Positions 24,701-36,145 of a DNA stretch of 64,000 bases are shown here, piece after piece. Position numbers and translations under genes: made by a program. The notes beneath the pieces are model-generated. The model worked only from the letters and a program-made list of their open reading frames with translations. It had not been told where the DNA came from and searched no databases. Within the stretch, counting starts at the first letter, position 1; every line of letters starts with the position of its first letter. The stretch lies in assembly GCA_013397455.1 (NCBI GenBank), contig VYZB01000333.1, forward strand, positions 839,442 through 903,441. The letters run 5' to 3'. Source of the stretch: Crotophaga sulcirostris. Lineage: Eukaryota; Chordata; Aves; Cuculiformes; Crotophagidae.

Positions 24701-25697
24701 CTTTCAATTTGTGGATACAAATATGCACCCAAGTCCCACTTACTTAAAGGATGGCAGACTTAAAAGATTATTCCTGTGACTGTGTTAAGTCTTGTTCAGC
24801 TCACTGTAACACTGTGCAAAGGAATGATGACCTACAAAAGCAGAGTAAGTTGGTGGGTGCTATAGGCTCTATCAAAATGTGGGTTTGATTCATTTCAGAA
24901 TCGTAAAATCTTCCCATAGAGCGTGCTTTGAAACTGCAAATTAAATCTAGAGCTCCTATGAACTGTATCCATTTTTACTGGAAGCACATTTCCATGGGGG
25001 TTCCCACTACCTTTTTTGCCTAGTCACTCTAGCTAATAATGCAGAGAATTTGCAGTAATAGACTAAATGTTGTTTCGATGACATTATCTGATTAAATTAA
25101 ATATGACATTAAAAGGACTGTTTCGATAGGAATCAAAACCTCAAAAAGCAGCTGCGGTTGAACATTCAGTCAGCTGGTCCCAGTCTGAAAAAGACTTAAA
25201 TATTTCACTCAGCTAAAGATTAGTGATGGACTGAAAAACAAGTCTGGATGACATTTGACTTTAAACAGGGTAAGTCATCAAACTACAAAAAAAAATAGGT
25301 CTTGTGTTTTTGGCGGGGAGCAATTTGAATCTGTTCACACAAATGTTTCACACAGCAACATACACATATGTAGCAAGTGAAACTGAAGAAAAAAGTTTGA
25401 GAACTGAACCAATATTTGCCAGTACCATGACAATAAATCACCAGAACCGTAGGAAAAAGTCAATGGTGGAAGCATCAGCCACCTTCCACCACAAGTAATT
25501 TTAGCAGATGGCTAAATGACAAGAAATTAAAAAAATACAGGACAGAGGGATACAGAGCAGAAGAAAAAGAACATGAAGTGAGTTATAACTACTGGGAGTT
25601 TCCTGGTGCATATTCCTAAGGAAGTTGTAACATAAACTCCTCCTCTGAGTGACACATCAATTTTGTGGGCAATGCACGTGAACGCAAGAGCACATCA

Positions 25698-25774
25698 TTT
25701 CCAACCTTGTGATACTGTGATATCTGTAAATGTCCCTTCCAACCCAAAGCATTCAATGATCCTATGATTCTATG
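25698..25774 (+). mobile_element. CR1 tail fragment with two tail types joined
   Basis: The first part (25698-25722) reads as the 3' end of the ACTGTGAT-tail subgroup: ttccaaccttgtgatactgt. The second (25729-25774) reads as the end of the ATTCTATG-tail subgroup: cccttccaacccaaagca, then cctatgattctatg. Both are in the same direction with about six bases between them. Everything upstream in CR1 is missing. Confidence 0.75.
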
Positions 25775-27275
25775 TCCAGCTCAGAAGAGTTACCATACTC
25801 CAAGTAAAATTTTGACATACAGTTGCCAATGGTAGAGCACGCATACAAACTGTTTTACACCTCCCCATGCTCTAAGGTGAACCATGTTTTAAACATAATA
25901 ACCTGTCTCCCAAACGATGGTTGACAGAGAAAGGTGAAGTACTCTCGTCAGCATAACCAAGTGGAAAATGTTGAAATAAGATTCAGAAAATAATGATATC
26001 CATTTTTGGGGAGAATAAGTTCACCTTGCTTTGTGACTAAGGACATAGCTGCACTAGACCGAAACAAAATTATTTTATTAGGTCACCATATGCCACAGAC
26101 ATTAGTATACCTTGAAACACGTCTTCAGATCAGACCATCAGTAATCACAAGCTAAATACACAGGCTGAGGAAAAAACTAAAGAATTTTGCAAGGCTGGTA
26201 CTAAACTGGATTTTCCTTATGCCTAGAAATTCCAACTGAGCATCATGCAAGAATTGAAAAAAACTCCCACATTTTAAAGCAAAAGGGGGGATTATCGTGA
26301 ATTCGACAGACACTTTCAGGAAGAAGCCACCTATTTTAACACTAGGTTATTTAAACTGTTTCTCCCCTTACCAAATTAGTTATAACACTTTCTCTATCCT
26401 GCAGCTGGTGTTACTTTACCTTTATGAGGTCCAACTGGCCTATCTCATCATCTTGGCGGATGATACCTAACGTTCAGGAACGGCTCAGGAACACCAGCCA
26501 CACTTTTAACAGAAAACGGATAGTCAGCACCTGAGGAGGAGATATTTGGTCCATATGTTTCGTTTCTACTGATATTCCCCAAAGGATCTTCCAAAGGTAC
26601 TTAGTATCACAGGTCAGTCAAACACCTTGTATGTCCTCCAGATAGAAAAAAGCCAGGCTTGGAAAGGGGGATTAGAACAATAGAAATGTGTTCAGCTGTG
26701 AAATTAAAAGTAGGTCTGCAAGACATGCAACATTGTGCATTGAGCTGAGTCAAAAGCAGTAATTAAGCTAAGCTCCAATACGAACATACTTGTAATCAGT
26801 ATGGTTTGTGGTTTGTGCCCATGGCATTCACTCTTCATAACAAAATGGGTCAGTTACCCATCCCGAAGCACCTCATTACCCTCCCCACGTCCTCAATCCC
26901 ATCTGCAGTGCCTTCAGTCCCCAGTCTCTCCTTCATCTTCTAACCATTGTAACTCTGCCCTTCCTTTGAGTCCCCATGGAACCAATTCCCCAGGTGCCCT
27001 TAGCTCCTCCATGTTCTTTACTACACATTGTCCTGACAGCTGGGCAGGAGGCAGTGCTTCCTGTGGACAGCCTGGAGCTATGTCTCTGCTGGCCAGCTGG
27101 CCAGTGCCAACTGGCAACCAGCAGCTACTCAGCAGATACAAAAGCTGATCTTTTTCCCTACCTTTCCTGCAGCAAGACTGCTAATTTGAGTATGTGTCTT
27201 CTGCTTACCCACCAACTTCCTGTAAGGTGAGGGGAAGTCTGACATCTCGAGACTTCAGAGCCATTTAGTTGAAAC
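25775..27275. other. Non-coding stretch with a pyrimidine-rich segment
   Basis: No repeat or gene is recognised. Positions 26860-27180 are C- and T-rich and relatively GC-rich, and contain a self-complementary gctggccagctggcca. Several overlapping open frames of 75-115 codons lie there on both strands, which follows from low stop-codon density and is not evidence of genes. Confidence 0.45.
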
Positions 27276-27498
27276 TGGGTATTAGATATTAGAATTAGAC
27301 ATTGGGAAGAAATGTTTTCCTGTGAGGGTGAGGAGGTCCTGGCCCAAGTTGCCCAGAGAAACCGTGGCTGCCCCATCTCTGGAGGTGTTCAAGGCCAGGC
27401 TGGATGGGACTCTGAGCCCCCTGATCCAGTGGGAGGTGTCCTTGCCCATGGCAGGGTGGAACTGGATGGACCCAAACTATTCCATGACTGTGAGTCCA
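27276..27498 (+). mobile_element. CR1 LINE 3' end
   Basis: The plus strand carries gaagaaatgttttcctgtga, ggtgttcaaggccaggctgg, ctgatccagtgggaggtgtc and ttgcccatggcagggtggaa. The tail is decayed to ctattccatgactgtga. The open frame 27322-27540 contains the VFKARLDGTLS motif of the ORF2 C-terminus. Only the last ~220 bp of the element remain. Confidence 0.95.
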
Positions 27499-29351
27499 AT
27501 CCTAGTACAAAAAGTTAGTGGGAGGCAAAGTAAAGAATAAGCATGAAAACAGATAACCAGTTCTATCATAAGAACACAGTTAATAAAATAATCCCCTCAG
27601 CAGCAGGTTCCAGGCTGCAAATACAGTGAACGAAGACGTGTGGGCAAGCACTGCATCAGTCATCTAAAGAAGCATTTGCAGTGTAGCTACAGACCAAAAG
27701 CACATGTATGTGTACACATGTGCACATTTGAACTCAAAATAAATTGTCTGTCCCCAGAAAAATGCAGTGGGTACAGAGTGACCATGCAAAAACAGGAAGA
27801 GAATAACTGACTGACTTGGAAAACAATTTTTCTGTTAAGCTAAACAACCTAACAAAGCCCCCAGGCTCAGAGTGTTTTAGTGACGACACATTTCCCCTGC
27901 CACAAAAATCAGCAGTAGTCTCTTTCGAGTTCTCGCAGCCTGTCTTTGGTCAGGAAACTATAACCCAAGGAAAAAAAAAATTCTAGCATTTTGTCAATGA
28001 CTTGATTATACATCCACTGCAAGGTAAATCAACATGAACTTGTCCAGAGAACAATGCTCTGGAGTAATTGTGAAAGCAGTCTAACATGCTATTTTGGGAC
28101 ACTTCTTATATACTTCACTTTTATAGATCTGCAATTAGGTTTTCAATTTAGAATACACAGGAAGTAAAAACTGTTATAAATAGTTGATAGGTGAAACATC
28201 ATTCTTTATTGTTCCAAGGGCTGTAGGATATGGGGCAGACCAATGACTACACTGAGCAATGCAAAGTATTATCCGCCGGCTTTATTATAATAACAGGTTA
28301 TCTGATTCCAGCCTGTGTTTTCTGGCCTCAGCACAGACAACAGTCTCCCACGACACTGGTGGTACATTTTAGAAATCCATTAACAGCTAATTCACCAAGG
28401 AAACTTGAGATTTCAGTATCAAAGCACCAAAATCAACATTCCTCATGCAAATGCCCAGTTGCAGCAGCTGTACTCAGTGGTTTCCTGAATAGAACTTTCC
28501 AAAAGAAGAAGGAACACCTTTTTGCTCTCATCTGAGTTTATACTAAAAATCCTCAATGCACCTGTCCTTCAATGGATGCAGGAATTTAGCAATGACAATG
28601 TTTCTGTCTTTATTGCTTCAGGCATAAGCAAGAAGTAAAAATCTAAGTGGTTTGAGAAAATACGTTTATCAAACTCCTTTGCTGGGTATGAAAAGTGGTA
28701 TTCTGATTTCTCATGTCATTGGACTTGTTCCCACTTCTTTGCAAGGTAGTTTAAGCATTTATCAGAAAGGTAATTTTTTGTCCAATCTATTGGAAAGGAT
28801 TTTCCAATTTTGTATTGGAAATCGCTAATTTTAAGAAGTGATTAGATGTTATGGGGGTTCTAAACCCCAGAAAGACTTTTTCTTGCAGATCCACATTGGC
28901 TGAAGTGTAGCACTAGCCTAGATCAACAGCAATCAAAGAACACTGCTTTGGTATATCAGGTTTTACAGACATGGCATGAACTTCTACAAAATCACCTGAT
29001 ATTGGTCAAGGAGGACAAGTATCACAGCAAAGAAATGCAACTTCAGGACCAAAAAAGAGGTTTATGCAAACTTTTGATCATGAACCAGAGGTCTGAAAAG
29101 TTATGGTCTGAGGGTTTGTGAAGGTCTTTGGAAGGAAAGAAAGCACTTAACAGTGATAACAAAAGAAGTAAATTCAAGATGGCATTTCTGAGCACTGCTT
29201 GGCATTGCTTGAAATACTCTTTACAATTGACTTAAATAGAAGAAACTCAAAGCCAGACTCTTGCAACAGCACTAACCTAAACACCTTCATAATATTACCT
29301 TTTCGCATAAGCTGTTCCTTCTCTTTCCCACAAGAATGGTATGTGAGTACA
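27499..29351. other. Non-coding stretch
   Basis: No gene or interspersed repeat is recognised. A strictly alternating purine-pyrimidine run lies at 27700-27727, and an A run at about 27970-27980. Confidence 0.45.
27700..27727. repeat. Alternating purine-pyrimidine run with palindrome
   Basis: Twenty-eight bases alternate strictly between purine and pyrimidine and include the 12-bp palindrome atgtgtacacat. Such runs can adopt the Z-form. It is a degenerate TG/CA microsatellite. Confidence 0.6.
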
Positions 29352-29630
29352 AATCATAGAACTGTGGAACCAGTTGAGTTGGAAACTCAATTAAAGTCCA
29401 TCCAGTTCCACCACCCTGCCATGGGCAGGGACACCTCCCACTGGATGAGGTTGCTCAAAGCCCCATCCAGCCTGGCCTTGAACACCTCCAGGGATGGGGC
29501 CACAACTTCTCTGGGCACCCTGTGTCCGTGCCTCCTCACTCTCACAGGAAAACATTTCTTCCTAAGAACTCATCTCAATCTCCTCTCTTTCAGCTTAAAA
29601 CCATTTCCTCTTGTGTGAACTGTGTCCTGC
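29352..29630 (-). mobile_element. CR1 LINE 3' end
   Basis: The plus strand starts with an antisense tail (atcatagaactgtgg), then ccatgggcagggacacctcc, ccttgaacacctccaggga and cactctcacaggaaaacatt, ending near cctcttgtgtgaactgtgtc. It is the same subgroup as 48187-48498, 5'-truncated. The 139-codon plus-strand open frame at 29199-29618 is antisense read-through and not a gene. Confidence 0.95.
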
Positions 29631-30885
29631 AGTCATAATGAGGCAGGCAGAAGCCCATGAAACCTTTTCATCAGAAGATCCACAGTGTAAAAGTATCTGC
29701 AGTCCTGTGGTATATGGTGTCCTCTTTTATAATCAATATCCATTCATAACACTCTATAAATGGCCATTTTGTAACCTGATGCTGAACTTACACGGCACTT
29801 TGTTTATAAAATGGTTTTGAGGGTTATGAAGGACAAAGGACAGAACAGGACTTTATAGCTTCTCTACTGATATAAGCCAATATCATGGATGACCAGCAAG
29901 AAACTCTTTACCTGAAGTGTACCGAAACCTTCAACTGGCCTTTACACGTTGAAGCATTAAAGAAAAGATCCAGCATCTTTGAAGTAAATTAGGTCAATAT
30001 TCTATGCAGGACAGGATTTTATGAGGGTTGTGGCAGAAAGCTGTCACTTTCTTTTAATTTCAATAAACCATATACAGCATCTTTTAAAAATTAACTAGCT
30101 CATAAAAGTTCATCAGTCCTGAATTGTAATTAATTTCTGCATGCAGAAAGATCATTTGCCCATAGGTGTTGCTTACTCATTTAAATCTGTGCCACTGCAG
30201 CTACCTGACACTTCTGTTAAAACAGTTCTTAATGAATCCTAGCTTTATTTAACAGCTTTAAACACTGGAGCATTAAAACAAAACAACAATACCTGTAGAC
30301 TAGCAGAGGTAAAATTGCTCTCTACCACCCATTGACTGAGTGTTGTGGTAGGACAGGACACAGGGAATTCCTGATCTCAGCTATAGTGCAAAGATCTTCA
30401 AAGCCTGACAATCAGTGTAGAGACGATATTCACACATGGTGCCCTCATAATGGATGTCAAAAGAAAGGACAAGTATCTTATGCATACATCTCAAACCAGG
30501 AGTAAAACTACTTGTCTCTCCTTATCCAGGAGAACCATTTTTATCCATTATATGCACTACTGTTCAATACCTCAGCTCAGCTACAAAAGCAATCCTTCTG
30601 CCATAATGACATAACCAATATTATTCTATATCAAGCCTTTTAAGAATTCTGCAGAAAAAAAGACTCCATTATTTCCCATACGAAGCTGCTACCAGTGCTC
30701 AACAAGCACCCGTACAACCTTCCCACGTGTTATGGGAAAAAGTGCATGGTTTTTCAGCCACGATCATCTCCTGTTTACTCATAAAAAATACAGTGGCATC
30801 GTGCAGAATTGGATGCCACTTACAGCTGTAATACACATTTTTCACACGGCTGATAAAAACACCTTCTCTCTCCTTGCATGCCCAG

Positions 30886-31194
30886 GAAAACCGGGAGTGG
30901 TATGCCCGGCCCCAGCAGAGCTGTGCCCCTCACCAGGCAAGCTTACATCCCAGTAACAGCTTCTCAGGCCTCAGCAAAATACATTTTCACTATCAGAGGA
31001 ACAAATTCTCCTAAACCCTGTGGAAAGTCAACATCTAAAATGCCCAGCCTTCAGATTCAGGGTGCAGATACCCACGTCTGTAACTGGAGCCTCCAAACTC
31101 AGAAGTTCAAAGCTTCCGTATCTTTCCAAACCGGATCCAAGCAGGGCTCATTACATCCAAATAACAGCGTCTGCAGAAATTTCAGGAATAAATA
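30886..31194 (+). other. Weak exon candidate (309 nt, phase 2-2)
   Basis: A pyrimidine-rich acceptor (ccttctctctccttgcatgcccag, ending at 30885) is followed by 309 nt that stay open in the frame of the open reading frame 30878-31195. They end at a gtgagt donor with a poor exon-side context (aata). A second frame is open from 30957 to 31247, which weakens the argument for either. The segment keeps more CpG sites than its surroundings. I recognise no domain. It could be a non-coding RNA exon, a conserved element or chance. Confidence 0.15.
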
Positions 31195-31834
31195 GTGAGT
31201 TTGACCTTGGCTTGATCTCTCCGGTTCCACTGCAGAGGAAGCACTAAGCTTCATGTTGGCAGCGATAGGCTGCTCTCATCTGTGCTCTGGTCCTAATAAA
31301 GGCTTTTGTAAGTACATCCCAGAGAAAAAAAAGCGTAACATCTATAAGGAAGTAAATACATTTCAGTGTTCTATGAATTACAAATTAACGAAATAATACC
31401 ACTCTTGTCATTTTAACATGGACTCCATTAAAAAGATGATATTTAAAGCACCAAGACACTGCCTTCTTCCCCTCATTCATACATCAAAAACAATGCCAGG
31501 TAGCCAAGTCTAGCATTTGAGGTTTAAGAAATGTCACCTTTCGCCTTGCTACAACCTACGCTTTGTTTTCAATCTGCCATGCTTCCAGTGGGGTATAAAC
31601 ATGTGGAAGACTGTAACAGAAGAACTTGATTTTTGCACAAGATACACAAGCAGGTAGAATTAAGCCAGTACAGATGAGATGAGGTTTTTTCTCTCAGTTT
31701 TTGAATACTGCGTTGGTCAAATTAGAATCCATTTAATATAATACTATTTTAAAAAATTTTTACATGACGTTATGGATTTAATGCACACTTCAATATTCCA
31801 CTGGTGCTTTTTTTTGTTTTGTTCTTAAACACAG

Positions 31835-31930
31835 GCAATTTTGCTTCACAATCATCACCTTTATCTTTGTATCAGTTGTGGCCAAAAGATGCTTCCTCAA
31901 ATCAAGGCCTTTTTCCTTGGCTCGTTACAG
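31835..31930 (+). other. Candidate coding exon 1 of a pair (96 nt, phase 1-1)
   Basis: A long T-rich tract and acceptor (ttttgttcttaaacacag, ending at 31834) precede 96 nt that end in acag before gtaatg. In phase 1 the frame is open throughout: it begins NFASQSSPLSLYQLWPKD and ends with LFPWLVT. The end phase (one base left over) matches the start phase of the candidate exon at 32348-32470, 417 bp downstream. I do not recognise the peptide. A second frame is also open here, and the donor (gtaatg) is only moderate, so chance remains a real alternative. Confidence 0.28.
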
Positions 31931-32347
31931 GTAATGACAAGCTGCTATCTGAGAGCATTCTCAAAAGTTTCCTCTCCAGAGCAAATAGATGATTTTAAAG
32001 TATCCAGACAAATAATACTGTGTAATAAATGTTGACTTTTCACATCAGGGTAGTTACAGGTTGAAGAGAGACCTGCATTTATCCCAAGTGGTATCAGACT
32101 CACTGGTAAAATTATTGCAATATAGGGTTGTGAAAATACAGAAAAAATACTGACAACACAGAAAGAAGTCTCTCCACGTCCAGCACAATATATAAATGTT
32201 GCTGAGTTCAGAAGGCATCAGACAGCTTTATTAATGTGACAAAAATAGGGTCTTTGAGTTTAAGAAGCAAAAATACCCATAAAATAACACTAACCCATCG
32301 GCCTTAAAAAATAAAGTTTCGTTCTATACTTGAACTCTTCTTCCCAG

Positions 32348-32470
32348 TTGACCTCCTGCTACATAATGAGGCAGAGAATGCCCTGCAATATTGGAAGGAT
32401 GTAAGAAATAGTTGGCTTCATACCCAAACTAGAAACTACAGGCTCAGCAGGCCTTCCCAGCTAAACAAAG
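32348..32470 (+). other. Candidate coding exon 2 of a pair (123 nt, phase 1-1)
   Basis: The acceptor is cttgaactcttcttcccag (ending at 32347), and the donor is a full consensus, aaag followed by gtaagt (32471). Only one frame is open across the 123 nt, the phase-1 frame: two bases, forty codons, one base. It begins DLLLHNEAENALQYWKDV and continues with NSWLHTQTRNYRL. Codon choice and residue mix look protein-like. It is phase-compatible with 31835-31930 upstream and with 55769-55849 and 62971-63030 downstream. No family is recognised. An unannotated or lineage-specific gene, a non-coding RNA exon, or chance are all possible. Confidence 0.33.
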
Positions 32471-34330
32471 GTAAGTTAAAAATTCATAGTGTAAAGATTT
32501 TTTTCTGAAATTTTGTGCTGATTTTTCCTGTAATTGTAAGATAAAAAGTCCTAATAATTAGGGAAGAACAAATGCAAACAGAGGATTCTCCCTGAATCCC
32601 AAGACCACATTGTAGAGGATGCAAAAACAATATATGGCAGGAATAACAAATGCTTTCTTTTCCAAGTGTTCTCCCATGATTTATGAAAGGTGTACCTCAC
32701 TGTGGGAAGATAATGCCATTTGAAATGGTCTATTTCATAAATCTATCCTTCTCATTCCTAGCTGCATACAGGACTGCTATGAGCTCCTGAATCCAATAAT
32801 GTTTTCATCCTCTATCGACAAAAAAAGGACTTTGTTTGGAGTGAGGTAATGATGCAGTTACAGAGGAGCAGCGGCTAAAGCTCGGTCTCAGGGGCTTTCG
32901 TTGGCACAGCCATACAGCTGCAAAGGACAGCAAACGAGTACAAACAGAAACAAGACATAATCAACCTGCACTACATCCCCGCTGTCTTTTTCAGTGCTAG
33001 TGGCATTAATTACAATGTGTGCTTAATCCTCTGCACTACCATATAATCAAATGTTTTGCCTGAATTTTCTCCTCATCCTCACAATAGATTTATCACTGGG
33101 AACCCAGCGATTTCCTACTCATCTGTTCAGCAGCCCAGCATATCTGCTTGTTTATCTATCTGCAAGAATGCTTCTAGAAGATGTTTCTGTGCCAAATTAG
33201 GTCGTTGCTATAGATGGGGACTAGTCATAAACATAACTGAAACTCATTGTGCTGGATTTCTGTATGTTGCAAACAATGGCAGAGGGTAGAGAGGAAAATA
33301 CTTACTGTCCTCTATATTATGGGAAAGTTTTGAGCTGGGACTGGAGATTATTAGAAGCAATGCTTGGAGAATGGGAGCACGGGGAAATCAAGAGGCAAAA
33401 TATGAGATTGAAATGTTTCTGGGAGCATTTGACATGCAAATGCCGCCAACACAAATATTTAAAAGGGTTCTATACCGTTAGTAGTATTTAGTGAAGAGAA
33501 GCTGGAAGCCTCACAAGTTTCGCACTTTACTTTGGAAAAGTCAGATGTCCTGCTCGTTTTGCCATGTCTGATACTGAACAGTAGCAAAACAAATGTCATT
33601 AAAGACAATTAGGCCTATATCAGTCAGTTTCAGATCCTGGTTTAGATTTTGTTTTTGTTAGGGAGCTGGAAGCTCTACGCTGGACTGCCAGTATGCTCAC
33701 AGATTTCACAAGTACATTTTGACAGAGTTCTCATCCGACTGAAGTGAAATTTAGTGCTTTGACCAAATCTCACTGAGTGTTTGAGCAATGCCATTTTTCT
33801 ACAATTTGCTGCCCACAGTTTCAGTAGTTGATGAATGGCCTTTGTAGAACATGAAAATTCCATGGCTTTGGCAAGAACTTTACAAACTATATACATATTT
33901 TGAACTGCCACTTTGAGATCTTAATTTACATACTTTGACTTGTGCATGGAAAGCAATTTCAAGGTCAGTTTCTGTGAAGAAATACCAGATAATTCCATTA
34001 AAAGTCCACTGGCACTTTGCATATTTATTTTTCTTCTCTATAGTATGCATGTGATCTCATAAATCAGGATAAACATCAGAGGTCACATATAGACAGACAG
34101 CGTGCACACCTACACACAGCATGAAGGTACACAGCAAATACCAGCTTGCCTCAAGAATAACAGCAAAGAAAGATGTATATTATAGGGAGCAATGTTTATT
34201 TCCAGGGGTACAAGGTTGTGACCAAAGTCCTTTGCAAAGGATGGAAGCAAATCTACACTCCTTGCACATTTGTGGAAGGCACAATCCCTCATGATACTTG
34301 GAGTGCTATCTGTGCCTGCAGCGCAAATTA

Positions 34331-34557
34331 CAGTATCACAGTATTACAAGGTTGAAAAGGACCTCTGAGATCATCGAGTCCAACCTATAAGCCAACACTA
34401 ACATCAACCCATCATCTAAACCATGGCACTGAGTGCCTCATCCAATCTCCTCTTAAACACCTTCAGGGTTGGCGACTCCACCACCTCCCTGGGCGGCGCA
34501 TTCCAATGGTCAATCACCCTTTCAGTGAAGAACTTCTTCCTAGTATCAAGCCTAAAA
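34331..34557 (-). mobile_element. CR1 LINE 3' end (ACTGTGAT-tail subgroup)
   Basis: The plus strand begins with the antisense tail cagtatcacagtattacaag and runs through atcatctaaaccatggcact to tcctagtatcaagcctaaa. The minus-strand open frame 34416-34637 holds the [15 protein letters not shown]-terminus of CR1 ORF2, then leaves the element. It is 5'-truncated inside the last part of ORF2. Confidence 0.94.
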
Positions 34558-35881
34558 TTACACAAAGAAAACAAAAATAAGCTATGAAACAATAACAAAA
34601 AACTCACGAGATGTTTCCAGCAATCATCTCTCTCCAAAGAGGTAAGATTTTATCAGAGATTACGAAAGACTTACTGCAGAAAATCACTAGACAATATTCT
34701 GAATACTTCTGGAGATGCAATCACACTGTATTGCCATCTCAACACAACTCATCATTGCCAGGATAACTGCCTTCACTTGTCAGCCTTTCAGAACCATACC
34801 CCTCTTGGAAGCAAGGGAAAAACCCCAAACTCATTACAGTCCTGAGTTTTTATGTCACACCTGAGGCTACGTATTGCAGGAGTGGAACTCTAAAATGCAG
34901 CAGAACTATGAAAGCAGCATTGCTAAAATGATGGAGATGAGAGCACCAAAATCAAATTAATTTAGGCAGTTGGGATGTCTGCTTTCCATCAAGATAGGTG
35001 ATACAGGTTATAAAAGCCCATCCTGTGCTGCCAGATAGTTCGATACAGAACGGTTGCTACCTTAATATGATATTTAACCATTTTGCTTTTTCTTGAAGGC
35101 TGCAGCCACGTATGCCATACGGGATAGGAAAACTGCAGTTAGGGAACTGCTAAAAATCACTCTGTTTGGAACTCGATTTTTGCAAGTGGATCTCTACAAA
35201 CATCAGTTTGATGTTTGTTGGGGCACCAAAAGTACAGAGCAGTTATTACATTTGATTGCAGAAGACAGGTCCCCAAACTGAAAACTTTGACTTTCCATAT
35301 AATGCTATGAATATACAGAAATCAAATATGGGCTTTGGCTTTGCTGAAGCAGAGAAATCCCTTTGTCAATTTATACATGAAGGTTTGTAAACTTGATTGC
35401 TCTCAGAAAACCTCAAACACCAAAACTTTTAATTGTTGTGTTAAAACTTGCTTTTTCAGGAGTAATTATGGTGGCTTTTTTTTTGTTTCTGGGTCAAACT
35501 ACCAGCATTAGAGATATCAGGAAAGGAGATTATTAAACATCAGCGTGTAAAAGTCTTAAGAACATCACTTACTGGAAAAAGTTGCAACCCCTTGTTGATA
35601 CCTCCCCCTTTCCATGTTGTGGGAAACAGAAAGGTGCAGTAAAGTTGGTGTCCATCAACACTAATGGGGTCCTATGTGTATTCATTACACGGGAAATAAT
35701 CTCCCATTATGAACCACAGGCCAAAGCCAGGCCTTGTCCTTCATGTAGAGCCGTAAGTTCTGATGGGACAATGCTCCTACTTTCCCTTGTGCCTCAGACC
35801 GAATGGACTGATACACACATTGCCTTAACCATCCTGACTGACAAACTCCAGGCCCTGAAGAGACATTTGATGTTCAACATT
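34558..35881. other. Non-coding stretch, nothing recognised
   Basis: This is unique DNA. Donor-like motifs on the minus strand (acttac at 34669-34674 and 35567-35572) lack convincing partner acceptors. Confidence 0.45.
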
Positions 35882-36145
35882 TAAGCTGAAAGAGGGGAAA
35901 TTCAGATGAGATATAAGGAAGAAATTCTTCACCGTGAGGGTGGGGAGGCCCTGGCCCAGATTGCCCAGAGAAGTGGTGGCTGCCCCATCCCTGGAGGTGT
36001 TCAAGGCCAGCTTGGATGGGGCTTTGAGCCCCCTGATCCAGTGGGAGGTGTCCCTGTCCATGGCAGGGGGTTTGGAACTGGATATGCTTTGAGGCCCCTT
36101 CCAACCCAAACCATTCTATGATTCCACAATTCTATAATTATCACA
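35882..36145 (+). mobile_element. CR1 LINE 3' end with tail
   Basis: The plus strand shows agctgaaagaggggaaattc, aaggaagaaattcttcaccg, ggtgttcaaggccagcttgg, ctgatccagtgggaggtgtc and cccttccaacccaaaccat, ending in a recognisable tail (tctatgattccacaattcta). It is one of the better preserved short copies. The first base of homology is about 35882, so it is heavily 5'-truncated. Confidence 0.95.

Larger units (their letters stand above)
16489..25697. other. Long repeat-poor non-coding stretch
   Basis: About 9.2 kb with no recognisable interspersed repeat, the longest such gap in the window. It contains an exon candidate on the minus strand (17387-17499), two enhancer-like patches (20220-20360, 20565-20720) and a GC/CpG-rich pocket (21590-21745), listed separately. 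The rest is AT-rich unique DNA with short homopolymer runs (for example T runs near 20391 and 22028). Confidence 0.5.
29631..34330. other. Non-coding stretch holding the best exon candidates
   Basis: No interspersed repeat is recognised over 4.7 kb. The two plus-strand exon candidates at 31835-31930 and 32348-32470 lie here and are listed separately. A further weaker candidate is 30886-31194. Confidence 0.45.

Noticed and set aside
29199..29618. 139-codon plus-strand open frame
   Set aside because: Its second half is the antisense of a CR1 3' end, and the first half has no domain or splice support.
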